This document shows, piece by piece, positions 1-7,205 of a stretch of 11,062 nt of DNA. The notes under the pieces are model-generated. The model had not been told where the DNA came from. It saw only the letters and a program-made list of their open reading frames with translations, and made no database searches. The stretch spans positions 1 to 11,062 of the forward strand of contig JAFZGH010000078.1 in NCBI GenBank assembly GCA_017555465.1, read 5' to 3'. This stretch comes from Akkermansia sp. (GTDB lineage Bacteria > Verrucomicrobiota > Verrucomicrobiia > Verrucomicrobiales > Akkermansiaceae). The position numbers and the translations under genes were made by a program. The first letter of the stretch is position 1; each line of letters starts with the position of its first letter.

Positions 1-1794
1 CTCGAAATCATCGATGTACTCACCGCAGATGGCCACATCAACTGCCCGGGATGCCCGGAACTGCACGGCCTTGACCGCTTCGTGGCCCGCGAGAAATCCA
101 TCGAGCTCATAGAAGCCAAGGGACTACTTGAAAAGGTTGAGGACTACGAAAACAACGTAGGCATCTCACAGCGTTCCGATGTACCGATTGAACCGCGTCT
201 GAGCATGCAGTGGTTCCTGAAGTACCCCTGCGTGAAGGAAGCCGCAGAAGCCGTTGCCAATGGCGACATCGTGTTCCGCCCTGCCCACTGGGCCAAGACC
301 TATGCCCACTGGCTGGAGGGCATCCAGGACTGGTGCATTTCCCGCCAGCTGTGGTGGGGGCACCGCATCCCGGTGTGGTACAAGAAGGAAAAGGCAGCAG
401 CCCTGCAGGAAGCCACCAAGCTCGACGTCGAAGATGCTGCCGCTGGTGATATCTACGTGGGCGTAGAGCCGCCCGCAGATCCGGAGAACTGGGTGCAGGA
501 TGAAGATGCGCTGGACACCTGGTTCAGCAGCTGGCTGTGGCCGTTCTCTACCATGGACCAGGATTGCCTGGCCAAGTTCTACCCCACCAGCGACCTGGTG
601 ACCGGGCCGGATATCATTTTCTTCTGGGTGGCCCGTATGATTATGGCCGGCTACCGCTTCGCAGACGGCAAGCCGTTCAGCAATGTATTCTTCACCTCCA
701 TTGTGCGTGACCTGCAGGGCCGCAAGATGAGCAAGAGCCTGGGCAACAGCCCCGACCCGCTTGACCTCATTGCCAAGTACGGCGCAGACGGCCTGCGCTT
801 CGGCCTCATGCGTATCTCCCCGACCGGCACAGACGTGAAGTTCGACGAGAAACAGATTGAAGAAGGCAAGAACTTTGCTAACAAACTGTACAATGCAGCC
901 CGTTTCCGCATGATGCAGGGAGCAGCCAGCACCGACCCTGCCCCCAGATTCACGGCTGTACATATCGACATTCTCGCCAAGCTCAAGGAGCTGCATGAAA
1001 CCGTGGCCGAAGGTCTGGGCAAGTACGAGTTCAACACCTACACCCAGGCTCTCTACTCCTTCTTCTGGAATGAGTATTGCTCCCTCTTCCTGGAAGCTGT
1101 GAAGAACGACCTGCGTGAGGGCGACCCCGCCGTGAAGAACGCCACGCTCTTCACCATGGATACCGTGCTGCGCCACTACCTCGCCCTGCTCGCCCCCATC
1201 ATGCCGCACATCGCAGAAGAACTCTGGGCCAGCCTCGGTTTCGCCAAGGACGGCCAGCCGCTGATGAGCACCGTACTGCCCAGCGCAGATTCTCTGCTCG
1301 CCGGGCTGGACAGCACCGCCATTTCCAAGGCCCGCGCCACCGCTACTGCGCTGTACGACACAGCAAACAAGGCCCGCAACCTGAAGGCTGAATACAATCT
1401 TGCCACAAACCGCAAGGTCAAGTTTGTGCTCAAGCCGGGCAGCGTGCCGGTGGACGAAGACCTGGCCTCCCGTCTCGCGCTTCTTGCAGGTGCTCAATCT
1501 GCTGAGCTGAACAGCGCGTACGAGGCACCCAAGGGCACTCCCACGGCCCTCACTCCGCTGGGTGAACTCTTCCTGCCTCTGGAGGGTCTGGTCGACGTGG
1601 ATGCCGAGCGCACCCGCATTACCAAGGAGCTCGAAAAGATGACCAAGGAAATAGCCAAGAGCAAAGCCAAGCTTGGTAATGCCTCCTTCGTGGACCGTGC
1701 CCCGGCCGCCGTGGTAGAGCAGGAACGCGCCCGCCTGGCCGACTGGGAAGCCAAGACCGCACAGCTCGAAAGCATGTTGAGCGCGCTCAGTTAA
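1..1794 (+). CDS. valS: Valyl-tRNA synthetase, C-terminal part (5' end outside window)
   Basis: This class I aminoacyl-tRNA synthetase charges tRNA-Val in the cytoplasm. The frame is open from base 1, giving about 597 visible residues; the GTG at 82 lies inside the gene and is not the start. Visible parts are the end of the editing (CP1) region, the family stretch VPIEPRLSMQWF (about 193-228), the WCISRQLWWGHRIPVWY block (about 334-384) that returns to the Rossmann core, and the KMSKS ATP-binding loop at 724-738. The anticodon-binding helical domain follows, and then a Lys/Glu/Ala-rich C-terminal coiled coil (about 1590-1790) typical of ValS, which contacts the tRNA. The HIGH motif must lie upstream of the window. 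The gene ends with TAA, and the next gene starts 21 bases later on the same strand. The KMSKS loop, WWGHRIPVWY block and coiled coil make the identification secure. Confidence 0.97.
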   Translation, partial: LEIIDVLTADGHINCPGCPELHGLDRFVAREKSIELIEAKGLLEKVEDYENNVGISQRSDVPIEPRLSMQWFLKYPCVKEAAEAVANGDIVFRPAHWAKTYAHWLEGIQDWCISRQLWWGHRIPVWYKKEKAAALQEATKLDVEDAAAGDIYVGVEPPADPENWVQDEDALDTWFSSWLWPFSTMDQDCLAKFYPTSDLVTGPDIIFFWVARMIMAGYRFADGKPFSNVFFTSIVRDLQGRKMSKSLGNSPDPLDLIAKYGADGLRFGLMRISPTGTDVKFDEKQIEEGKNFANKLYNAARFRMMQGAASTDPAPRFTAVHIDILAKLKELHETVAEGLGKYEFNTYTQALYSFFWNEYCSLFLEAVKNDLREGDPAVKNATLFTMDTVLRHYLALLAPIMPHIAEELWASLGFAKDGQPLMSTVLPSADSLLAGLDSTAISKARATATALYDTANKARNLKAEYNLATNRKVKFVLKPGSVPVDEDLASRLALLAGAQSAELNSAYEAPKGTPTALTPLGELFLPLEGLVDVDAERTRITKELEKMTKEIAKSKAKLGNASFVDRAPAAVVEQERARLADWEAKTAQLESMLSALS

Positions 1795-1815
1795 TCCTAT
1801 CGGCACTAACGATTC

Positions 1816-2565
1816 ATGGCAGACGAGGTGTTCCAGAACCTGACACCGCAGGAGATACAAGAACTCTCTCTTTGTGGAATTACGACTGAAGCCCAACTTC
1901 AGGCTGCAGGGGTCAGCGTTGTGTTAAGGGATCTGGCAAAAATCAAATTGCACTTCCCGGATAAACAACTCACGCTGACTCAATCGAAACTCGAATCCCT
2001 GTTCAGCGACGCAGACGCACCGCAGGACGTGACACAGAGCACATCTGCGCAAGATGTACTCCCTCATATCGAAAACGTGGGGCCGACCATCAGCTTTCAT
2101 CGCACGAGCCGCACCGATATACAGAGTAATCAACAGCGAAGTTTGCAATCCTACCCGAATGCACATCATTCGGCAGTCCGGGCTTCTCATCCCTGGCTCA
2201 TCCTGTCAGCAGCCCTGGCCACGCTTCTGCTCATCATTCCAGCGTGCTCGCTGGTTCTACTGCCAGCCATGATGATTACAGATAACCTGCCTGACATTCC
2301 CCTGCATATCCTGGCAATAGGCAGCATTGGCGTCCCCACGGTAATCTATATCCTTCTTGCCAGAATTGTGCAATGCCCCGTATGTCACGTTCACACATTC
2401 TCGTTCAAGGATTATGCGCGCAACCGTGCAGCACATCACATCCCCGTGCTCGGCTATAACATCGCCACGGCCCTCCATATCATTTTCACCTGGCACTATA
2501 TGTGCCCTGGATGCGGTACGCCCATCAAACTAACGGGGCGTAAATCACGCAGACACCACCATTAA
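1816..2565 (+). CDS. Membrane protein with two CxxC pairs, function unknown
   Basis: This 249-residue protein is not assigned to a named family. Residues 1-65 are predicted helical and contain a stretch (LCGITTEAQLQAAGV) that could be a small helix-hairpin-like domain. Residues 66-125 are polar and probably a flexible linker. Hydrophobic segments at about 127-153 and 162-185 look like two membrane helices. Two cysteine pairs follow, CPVC (187-190) and CPGC (230-233), separated by a His-rich stretch and a moderately hydrophobic segment. They could form one zinc ribbon at the membrane surface. The tail is basic and ends RKSRRHHH. The start ATG has no clear Shine-Dalgarno sequence, but 21 bases separate it from the valS stop, so it is probably co-transcribed with valS. 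The metal-binding idea rests only on the CxxC spacing. A redox role is possible but less likely, because the pairs resemble zinc knuckles. Confidence 0.8.
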   Translation: MADEVFQNLTPQEIQELSLCGITTEAQLQAAGVSVVLRDLAKIKLHFPDKQLTLTQSKLESLFSDADAPQDVTQSTSAQDVLPHIENVGPTISFHRTSRTDIQSNQQRSLQSYPNAHHSAVRASHPWLILSAALATLLLIIPACSLVLLPAMMITDNLPDIPLHILAIGSIGVPTVIYILLARIVQCPVCHVHTFSFKDYARNRAAHHIPVLGYNIATALHIIFTWHYMCPGCGTPIKLTGRKSRRHHH

Positions 2566-2578
2566 GCAGCCCCCCACC

Positions 2579-2968
2579 ATGAACCGACTACTGCTTATCA
2601 TCTTTTCCGGCTTATTCTGTCTGGCCGCTTCAGCCCAGCCCACACCCACGAACCACGTGGATATGACCAGTGCCATTCTGGACTTTCTCTCCCGCACAGA
2701 GCTGTGTCTCAATTCATGCAAAGATGAGGAATCCACCCAGGCTGCCCTTCCGGGGCTGGAACAGCTCAAGCAGGAATGCGCCCAACTGGTGGAAACTCAG
2801 CGCAATCTGCCGGAACCCACAATTCAGGACTACATGGCTGTGCAGAGCAAGATGGAAGCCTTCAACACCTTATGGAAGGCAATTCGTGCACACATCGAAC
2901 GACTGGAACAAGAAAAGCTTCTCTCGCCGGAACTCCGCCAAATTCTGCACATTACCCCGGGCAACTAA
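2579..2968 (+). CDS. Small secreted or periplasmic protein, function unknown
   Basis: This 129-residue protein has a typical Sec signal peptide: MNR, a hydrophobic core LLLIIFSGLFCLAASA, and a likely cleavage after ASA near residue 19. There is a Cys in the hydrophobic core, but the surrounding residues do not make a convincing lipobox, so it is more likely soluble than a lipoprotein. The mature part (about 110 residues) is mostly amphipathic helix rich in Glu, Gln and Leu, with two Cys (ELCLNSCKDEE) that could form a disulphide. No enzymatic motif is visible. It begins 13 bases after the preceding stop codon on the same strand, so the two genes probably share a transcript. A small helical envelope protein is the most that can be said. 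Confidence 0.7.
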   Translation: MNRLLLIIFSGLFCLAASAQPTPTNHVDMTSAILDFLSRTELCLNSCKDEESTQAALPGLEQLKQECAQLVETQRNLPEPTIQDYMAVQSKMEAFNTLWKAIRAHIERLEQEKLLSPELRQILHITPGN

Positions 2969-2982
2969 CACACTATCCAGGT

Positions 2983-3013
2983 TGTTTTGAAACTTTTTTC
3001 TTTCTTCAAAACA
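2983..3013 (+). repeat. Perfect 9-bp AT-rich inverted repeat after the small secreted-protein gene
   Basis: TGTTTTGAA at 2983-2991 and TTCAAAACA at 3005-3013 are exact reverse complements separated by a 13-base pyrimidine-rich loop (ACTTTTTTCTTT region). It begins 15 bases after the stop at 2968. The stem is AT-rich and the T tract lies in the loop rather than after the stem, so it is not a standard intrinsic terminator. It could be a weak 3'-end structure or a protein-binding site. Confidence 0.45.
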
Positions 3014-3096
3014 CAAGATATTGTACCGCACCCACAAAAACACCACCACATTCACTCCATTCATCAAATCGCTTTGGAATGGCTGAAATTTTGGGC

Positions 3097-3124
3097 TTGC
3101 AAAAATTACGCAAAGCCGTAATAT
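3097..3124 (+). promoter_or_regulatory. Predicted sigma-70-type promoter of the MarR-family gene
   Basis: A -35-like TTGCAA (3097-3102) and a -10-like TAATAT (3119-3124) are separated by 16 bases. The predicted transcription start is near 3131. That is downstream of the first in-frame ATG (3126) but upstream of the second (3150), so this promoter favours 3150 as the true start. A short inverted repeat, TTACG (3106-3110) and CGTAA (3117-3121), lies in the spacer and overlaps the -10. Confidence 0.5.
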
Positions 3125-3126
3125 CA

Positions 3127-3149
3127 TGTCTGAACAGCCATTTCAGACA
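3127..3149 (+). promoter_or_regulatory. Candidate MarR-type operator: perfect 8+8 bp inverted repeat
   Basis: TGTCTGAA (3127-3134) and TTCAGACA (3142-3149) are perfect reverse complements around a 7-base centre, 23 bp in all. This is the size and symmetry expected for a winged-helix MarR dimer. The repeat begins just after the -10 hexamer, covers the predicted transcription start and ends immediately before the ATG at 3150. A bound repressor there would block initiation. The match is seen directly; its use as the autoregulatory operator of the adjacent MarR gene is inference. Confidence 0.55.
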
Positions 3150-3623
3150 ATGAGCAAATCCCCCTTCTCTCCAACAGAAACTCAGAACGAGCAGGACATA
3201 CAGAATCTGACTGATTTCGTTCTTTTCTCCCAGCGCAGCTGCATTCTGCGCCTCTCCCCGGAACTGACCAAAGGGAAGATTTCTTTCCCCCAGTTCTTTC
3301 TGCTCGCCTATCTTGCCGAAGAAGAATGCCTTTCCATGAGCAACATCGCCAAAATGATGGGGCATTCCACAGCCGCAGCAACCGGCATGATTGACAAGCT
3401 GCAGGAACTGGGGCATCTGAAACGCTATGCAGCCGCAGCAGATCGGCGCAAAATCATGGTACGCATCACCGACCAGGGGAGAGCCCTGGTGGCACAGATG
3501 CGCAGCAATATTGCCACCGACCTGGCGCAGATGATGAGCAGGGAAGATGCCAATACACCGGTTGGTAGCGCCCGCCGCATCATTTCACGCCGCACAGCAT
3601 CCGCACGCAAGAACATGGCCTGA
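3150..3623 (+). CDS. MarR-family transcriptional regulator
   Basis: This winged-helix DNA-binding repressor has 157 residues from the chosen start. It contains a dimerisation helix followed by SFPQFFLLAYLAE, then the helix-turn-helix LSMSNIAKMMGHSTAAATGMIDKLQELGHL. The wing holds the family DRR motif (ADRRKIMVRIT) followed by DQGRALV. The C-terminal part continues with a helix and ends in a basic tail (SARRIISRRTASARKNMA). An ATG at 3126 would add eight residues (MSEQPFQT). The predicted -10 element ends at 3124, however, and an inverted repeat fills 3127-3149, so 3150 is preferred. The ligand is unknown. Only 22 bases separate the stop from the next gene, so the regulator may control itself and the pgeF and cyclo-ligase genes downstream. 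The family assignment is strong; the regulon is inferred. Confidence 0.88.
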   Translation: MSKSPFSPTETQNEQDIQNLTDFVLFSQRSCILRLSPELTKGKISFPQFFLLAYLAEEECLSMSNIAKMMGHSTAAATGMIDKLQELGHLKRYAAAADRRKIMVRITDQGRALVAQMRSNIATDLAQMMSREDANTPVGSARRIISRRTASARKNMA

Positions 3624-3645
3624 TTTTCTCACCACTCCACCAGAT

Positions 3646-4329
3646 ATGAGCAACTATTCCCCTGATTACCTGCAAACGCTCAACAAATACCCCGAGAACT
3701 TTGCGCGTTTCATCACCCGCGTTCCGGGCATCCCCACCACAACAGACCGCGCAGCCGTCATTTCCGCCCTCACCCCGGCTCATGAAGCAGCGCTGCTCGA
3801 CGGCGGCATTGAACCGAAAATGCTGCGCCGCGCCCAACAAGTGCATGGCAACAAGGTGGCATTGGTAGGAGATATCGGCTGCTCGTACCCCGTGGAAGGG
3901 GTGGACGGTCTGTTCTGCGGAGGCAAGGCAGACTGCTGTCTGGGCATCTACGTGGCAGACTGCGCCGCTATCTGGATTTACGACACCGTGACCCAGAGCC
4001 GCGCACTGGTGCATTCCGGCAAGGCCGGCACCCAGCAGAACATTGTGGGCGAAACCCTCAAGGCCATGTACAAAGTGCTGGGCGTTAATGCCAGTGATTG
4101 CGTCGCCGTCATCTCGCCCTGCATCCGCCCGCCGCACTATGAGGTGGACATTGTCACCATGATTAAACAGCAGCTTGAGGAAGCCGGCATCACCCCGGAA
4201 AACATCACCGACAGCGGACTTGATACCGCAGCTGACCTGGAAACCTTCTATTCCTACCGCGTGGAAAAAGGCAACACCGGCCGCATGCTGGCCCTCTTCG
4301 GCCGCAATCCCGGCTTCGATGCCGAATAA
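3646..4329 (+). CDS. pgeF: PgeF/YfiH-family protein (multicopper polyphenol oxidase-like, DUF152)
   Basis: Members of this family are zinc or copper-binding single-domain proteins. They are described as peptidoglycan editing factors that remove misincorporated residues from UDP-MurNAc precursors, and as purine nucleoside phosphorylases. The 227 residues match the usual length. Expected metal ligands are visible: H67 in QQVHG, C106 in VADC and H123 in LVHSGKAG. Other family features are SPCIRPPHYEVD (about 157-168) and the C-terminal block FYSYRVEKGNTGRMLALFGRNPG. The usual HAGWRG is HSGKAG here, so the Trp-Arg pair is missing and the protein belongs to a divergent branch. The ATG at 3646 follows the regulator stop by 22 bases. 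The frame runs open further upstream to 3547, but that part overlaps the regulator and has no family similarity. Only three bases separate it from the next gene, so the two are probably co-transcribed. Substrate is uncertain. Confidence 0.87.
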   Translation: MSNYSPDYLQTLNKYPENFARFITRVPGIPTTTDRAAVISALTPAHEAALLDGGIEPKMLRRAQQVHGNKVALVGDIGCSYPVEGVDGLFCGGKADCCLGIYVADCAAIWIYDTVTQSRALVHSGKAGTQQNIVGETLKAMYKVLGVNASDCVAVISPCIRPPHYEVDIVTMIKQQLEEAGITPENITDSGLDTAADLETFYSYRVEKGNTGRMLALFGRNPGFDAE

Positions 4330-4332
4330 CCC

Positions 4333-4884
4333 ATGCCCATAACCAAACAAGGACTGCGCCGGGAGGCACTGCAGCGGCTCAGAACAGCCGCGCTGGCCGA
4401 CCCGGCGCAGCTGCGTTCTGCCCAGCTACGGAAAAAACTAGCACCGCTGCTGCTTGAAAAGGCCCGGAGTGTAGTAGCCATATACGCACCGCTCCCCCAC
4501 GAAATCAACCTGATTCCCCTGCTCCGGGAATATCCTCAGCATTGTTACGTATTCCCCCGCTGTCTGCCGGGCCGCCAGTTACAATTCTGCCATGTGCGCA
4601 ACGCGGAAACTGACTTAATCCCCGGTGCCATGAATATCCCGGAACCGGCACCGCACACCGCCATTATCACCCCGGAGGAAATAGATATCCTCATTGTTCC
4701 CGGCGTGGCCTTCACCCGAAGCGGCGCCCGCCTGGGCTACGGCGGTGGGTATTACGACCGATTTATCCCGCAATGCACGCGCGCCCGCGTACTGGCTCTT
4801 GCCTTTGAAGAGCAACTGGTTCCGGATCTGCCGACTGAGCCGCATGATTTGCTCATTCAGGAGCTGATTACGCCGTTGACTTGA
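4333..4884 (+). CDS. ygfA: 5-formyltetrahydrofolate cyclo-ligase
   Basis: This enzyme (MTHFS) converts 5-formyl-THF to 5,10-methenyl-THF using ATP, returning a dead-end folate to one-carbon metabolism. The 183 residues match the family length. The N-terminal basic helix (KQGLRREALQRL) and the signature at residues 123-143 are clear: PGVAFTRSGARLGYGGGYYD followed by RF. In that block the GYGGGYYDR loop binds the phosphates of ATP and folate. Residues VAIYAPLPHEINLIPLL match the family's first strand-helix unit. The start is three bases after the pgeF stop, indicating co-transcription and probably translational coupling. The gene ends with TGA at 4882-4884, and the miaB promoter lies in the 42-base gap that follows. 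The assignment is secure. Confidence 0.93.
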   Translation: MPITKQGLRREALQRLRTAALADPAQLRSAQLRKKLAPLLLEKARSVVAIYAPLPHEINLIPLLREYPQHCYVFPRCLPGRQLQFCHVRNAETDLIPGAMNIPEPAPHTAIITPEEIDILIVPGVAFTRSGARLGYGGGYYDRFIPQCTRARVLALAFEEQLVPDLPTEPHDLLIQELITPLT

Positions 4885-4891
4885 ATTGGGC

Positions 4892-4920
4892 TTTCCATCC
4901 ACGCGTATGTGTGTTAGCAT
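4892..4920 (+). promoter_or_regulatory. Predicted extended -10 promoter of miaB; transcript may be leaderless
   Basis: A -35-like TTTCCA (4892-4897) is followed after 17 bases by TAGCAT (4915-4920). TG one base upstream of the hexamer (TGTTAGCAT) makes an extended -10. Counting seven bases on from the hexamer places transcription start at about 4927, which is the A of the miaB ATG. The sequence TGTGTGTTA here recurs exactly at the ABC transporter promoter. Confidence 0.5.
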
Positions 4921-4926
4921 ACCCGC

Positions 4927-6285
4927 ATGCCGAGTGTGTTGATTAAGACGTATGGATGCCAGATGAACGAACGCGATTCCGAACAGGTAGCGAGCATGTT
5001 CCTGGCCGGAGGCTATGAATTGACGAACGATGAATCCACCGCCGATATCATCCTGATTAACACCTGCTCCGTGCGAGAAAAAGCAGAGCTGAAAGCCCTC
5101 GGCAAAATGGGATTGCTCTGTGCCCGCCCCACCGCAAAACCCTGGGTAGTATACGGCTTCATGGGCTGCATGTGTCAGAGCCGCGCAGCCTCTCTCTTCC
5201 GAGATGTGCCGCGCCTTGACATTGTAACCGGCACACAGCAATACCACAATGTCTACAGGCTTTGCAACCGTCTGCTGCGCAGCCGTCTGGGGCAATCCTC
5301 ATTCGAGCCCATCCGCCGCGGCGCCCACATCTGCGCCACCCAGCAGGAAGAAGGCTTCCAGAACGCCATCCGCGACCACCTGCCCCCGGCAGGCAACTGC
5401 ACGGCGTTCGTCTCCATCATGCAGGGATGCGAAATGCGTTGTTCCTACTGCATTGTGCCGAGCACCCGCGGCTCCGAATGCAGCCGCCCCGCTGCCGATA
5501 TTCTGCAGGAAGTACGCGAACTGGTAGACCGCGGCGTCAAGGAAGTCACCCTGCTGGGGCAGATTGTAAACCGATACGGCAAAGATGAACCCGTCATCAA
5601 TGGCCGCGGCGCTTTCGTACGCCTTCTGGAGCAACTTAACGACATGGACGGACTGGAGCGAATCCGATTCACCAGCCCGCACCCCATCGGCTTCCGCCAG
5701 GATTTAGTAAATGCCTACACCTACCTGCCGAAACTCTGCAGCCACATTCACTTCCCCATGCAGAGCGGCAGCGACCGCATCCTGCAGCTCATGCGCCGGC
5801 CGTATAAGAATGAGAAATACCTCAAGCTCTGCGAAGCCATGCGCGAGGCACGCCCGGATCTCGCCATCACCACCGACATCATCGTGGGCTTCCCCGGCGA
5901 AACCCACGAGGACTACCTCGAAACAAAGGCAGCAGTGGAACGCATCCAGTTCGACAACGCCTTCGTATTCCAGTATTCCCCGCGCCGCGATACCGTGGCC
6001 GCTGCCATGGAAAACCAGATTTGCCTGCGCGTCAAGGAGGAACGAAACCACGACCTGCTCGAAACAGTCAACCGCATTGCCGTAGCGCGCAATCAAGCAC
6101 TTGTCGGCACACAGCAGACTATTCTGGTGGAAGGCCCCAGCAAGAATAACCCGGAACGACTGCAGGGACGCACATCGCAGAACAAACCAGTAATCATCCC
6201 CGGCGGCACCGCCGAGGTAGGCACCCTCGTACCTGTACGCATCGCGGAATGCACTGGTTTCACACTTTACGGCGAAGTGGAATGA
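4927..6285 (+). CDS. miaB: tRNA-2-methylthio-N6-dimethylallyladenosine synthase MiaB
   Basis: This radical-SAM methylthiotransferase adds the 2-methylthio group to N6-isopentenyladenosine at position 37 of tRNAs reading UNN codons. The 452 residues match the family. The N-terminal UPF0004 domain begins KTYGCQMNERDSE, and its auxiliary iron-sulphur cluster ligands are C11, C47 (NTCSVREKAE) and C81. The radical-SAM domain has the CxxxCxxC motif at C168, C172 and C175 (GCEMRCSYCIVPSTRG). Further matches are SRPAADILQEV, the HFPMQSGSDRILQLMRR block, TTDIIVGFPGETHEDY and FQYSPRRDT. A C-terminal TRAM domain (about 393-452) binds tRNA. The usual GQNVNSYG is GQIVNRYG here. The ATG at 4927 is the first in frame and has no room for a Shine-Dalgarno sequence. 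The stop overlaps the next start in ATGA. All catalytic cysteines are present. Confidence 0.95.
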   Translation: MPSVLIKTYGCQMNERDSEQVASMFLAGGYELTNDESTADIILINTCSVREKAELKALGKMGLLCARPTAKPWVVYGFMGCMCQSRAASLFRDVPRLDIVTGTQQYHNVYRLCNRLLRSRLGQSSFEPIRRGAHICATQQEEGFQNAIRDHLPPAGNCTAFVSIMQGCEMRCSYCIVPSTRGSECSRPAADILQEVRELVDRGVKEVTLLGQIVNRYGKDEPVINGRGAFVRLLEQLNDMDGLERIRFTSPHPIGFRQDLVNAYTYLPKLCSHIHFPMQSGSDRILQLMRRPYKNEKYLKLCEAMREARPDLAITTDIIVGFPGETHEDYLETKAAVERIQFDNAFVFQYSPRRDTVAAAMENQICLRVKEERNHDLLETVNRIAVARNQALVGTQQTILVEGPSKNNPERLQGRTSQNKPVIIPGGTAEVGTLVPVRIAECTGFTLYGEVE

Positions 6286-7205
6286 AATTCATTATAACAG
6301 TCTGTCTGTTCATCCTCCCACTACAAGCAGCAGATTTTCCGTGGAGCAATACTGCACCTGCCCAGGTGGAAGAGGCCTCACTGCATCCAGATACCGTTCT
6401 CGATGAAGTTCCCTGCGACTGGAGGCCCACTCTCACCCCGATTGTAGAACCGCTGGTAAAAGATTGCAGCACAGCGCGCGAAGCCGTACTCCACATTGCA
6501 TCAAACCTGAGCCGGAGCACCGGAGTATACTACTCACCCGCACGCAGGAAGCATAACATGAATGCCATGGAAGCCCTGGCGGAAAAAAAGGTATCCTGCA
6601 CCGGGCAAAGCATCCTGCTCGTGTGTGCCCTGCGCAGTGTGGGCATTCCAGCGCGCGCAGCCGGGGTCTGCACCTGGAACCATATTCGCGGCAATCATAC
6701 CTGGGCCGAAGCGTGGTTCGAAGGCGGATGGCACATGATTGAGTTCAACGAACGCGATTTCAACACCCCATGGGTCATGGAAAACATCGGCATGCTCAAT
6801 CCCCGCCTTTCCGTGCAGCGCATCAAAGCCGCCACACCTCAAGGTAAAAGCACATGGTCGCCGGAATTACCTGGCTCCACCAGCATACCAGCCGAAGATG
6901 TGACAGAACGATACTCCCAGCTGGCTCTGAACTGGTACCAGCAGAACGGACTTCCGGCCAACATTCAGCGACTGCTGGTAGATTCATTCCCCCGGCAGCA
7001 CACGGTTCATACCATTGAACTCATCGATGCTGCGGGAAAAACTATCAGCTCAGCCAAGCTCCCCACCGTGGCAGATGACATGCGATACCTGGCGCGCCTT
7101 GCCCTGCCCAGAGAAGGAAAATTCTTCCTTCGCATCCAGGGAAAAGCAAATCAATTTCCCATCAGCCCGACGGAATCCGCCGTGCAGCTTCTACTGCTTC
7201 GCTAG
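6282..7205 (+). CDS. Exported transglutaminase-like protein
   Basis: This 307-residue protein starts at the ATG in ATGA, whose TGA ends miaB, so its translation is probably coupled to miaB. A signal peptide (MKFIITVCLFILPLQA) directs it out of the cytoplasm. The core is a transglutaminase-like (papain-type) fold: the likely nucleophile C106 in KVSCTGQSILL, the usual LRSVGIPARAAGV segment, and H139 in GNHTWAEAWFEGGW. The third catalytic position, normally Asp, falls in MIEFNERDF, where E154, E157 or D159 could serve; I cannot decide which. The last 100 residues look like a separate beta-rich region (TVHTIELIDAAGKTISSAKLP). Such proteins act as peptidases or amidases in the envelope; the substrate here is unknown. 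The gene converges on rnc, with the two stop codons sharing CTAG. An upstream in-frame ATG at 6249 lies inside miaB and is rejected. Confidence 0.85.
   Translation: MKFIITVCLFILPLQAADFPWSNTAPAQVEEASLHPDTVLDEVPCDWRPTLTPIVEPLVKDCSTAREAVLHIASNLSRSTGVYYSPARRKHNMNAMEALAEKKVSCTGQSILLVCALRSVGIPARAAGVCTWNHIRGNHTWAEAWFEGGWHMIEFNERDFNTPWVMENIGMLNPRLSVQRIKAATPQGKSTWSPELPGSTSIPAEDVTERYSQLALNWYQQNGLPANIQRLLVDSFPRQHTVHTIELIDAAGKTISSAKLPTVADDMRYLARLALPREGKFFLRIQGKANQFPISPTESAVQLLLLR

Noticed and set aside
166..1896. 576-codon open frame on the minus strand across valS
   Set aside because: It lies antisense to a clearly recognised synthetase, runs into the next gene, has low-complexity Gly/Val/Ala/His-rich composition and no recognisable domain. 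It is a by-product of GC-rich codon use.
3003..3125. Possible small gene in the gap before the MarR regulator
   Set aside because: The frames here are short, AT-rich and overlap the promoter; no start codon with a plausible ribosome-binding site or protein-like sequence was found.
3547..3645. N-terminal extension of the PgeF frame starting at 3547
   Set aside because: It overlaps the end of the MarR gene and has no family similarity; the ATG at 3646 gives the usual PgeF length.
3580..4350. 256-codon minus-strand frame over pgeF
   Set aside because: Antisense shadow of a gene with family motifs, with no protein-like features of its own.
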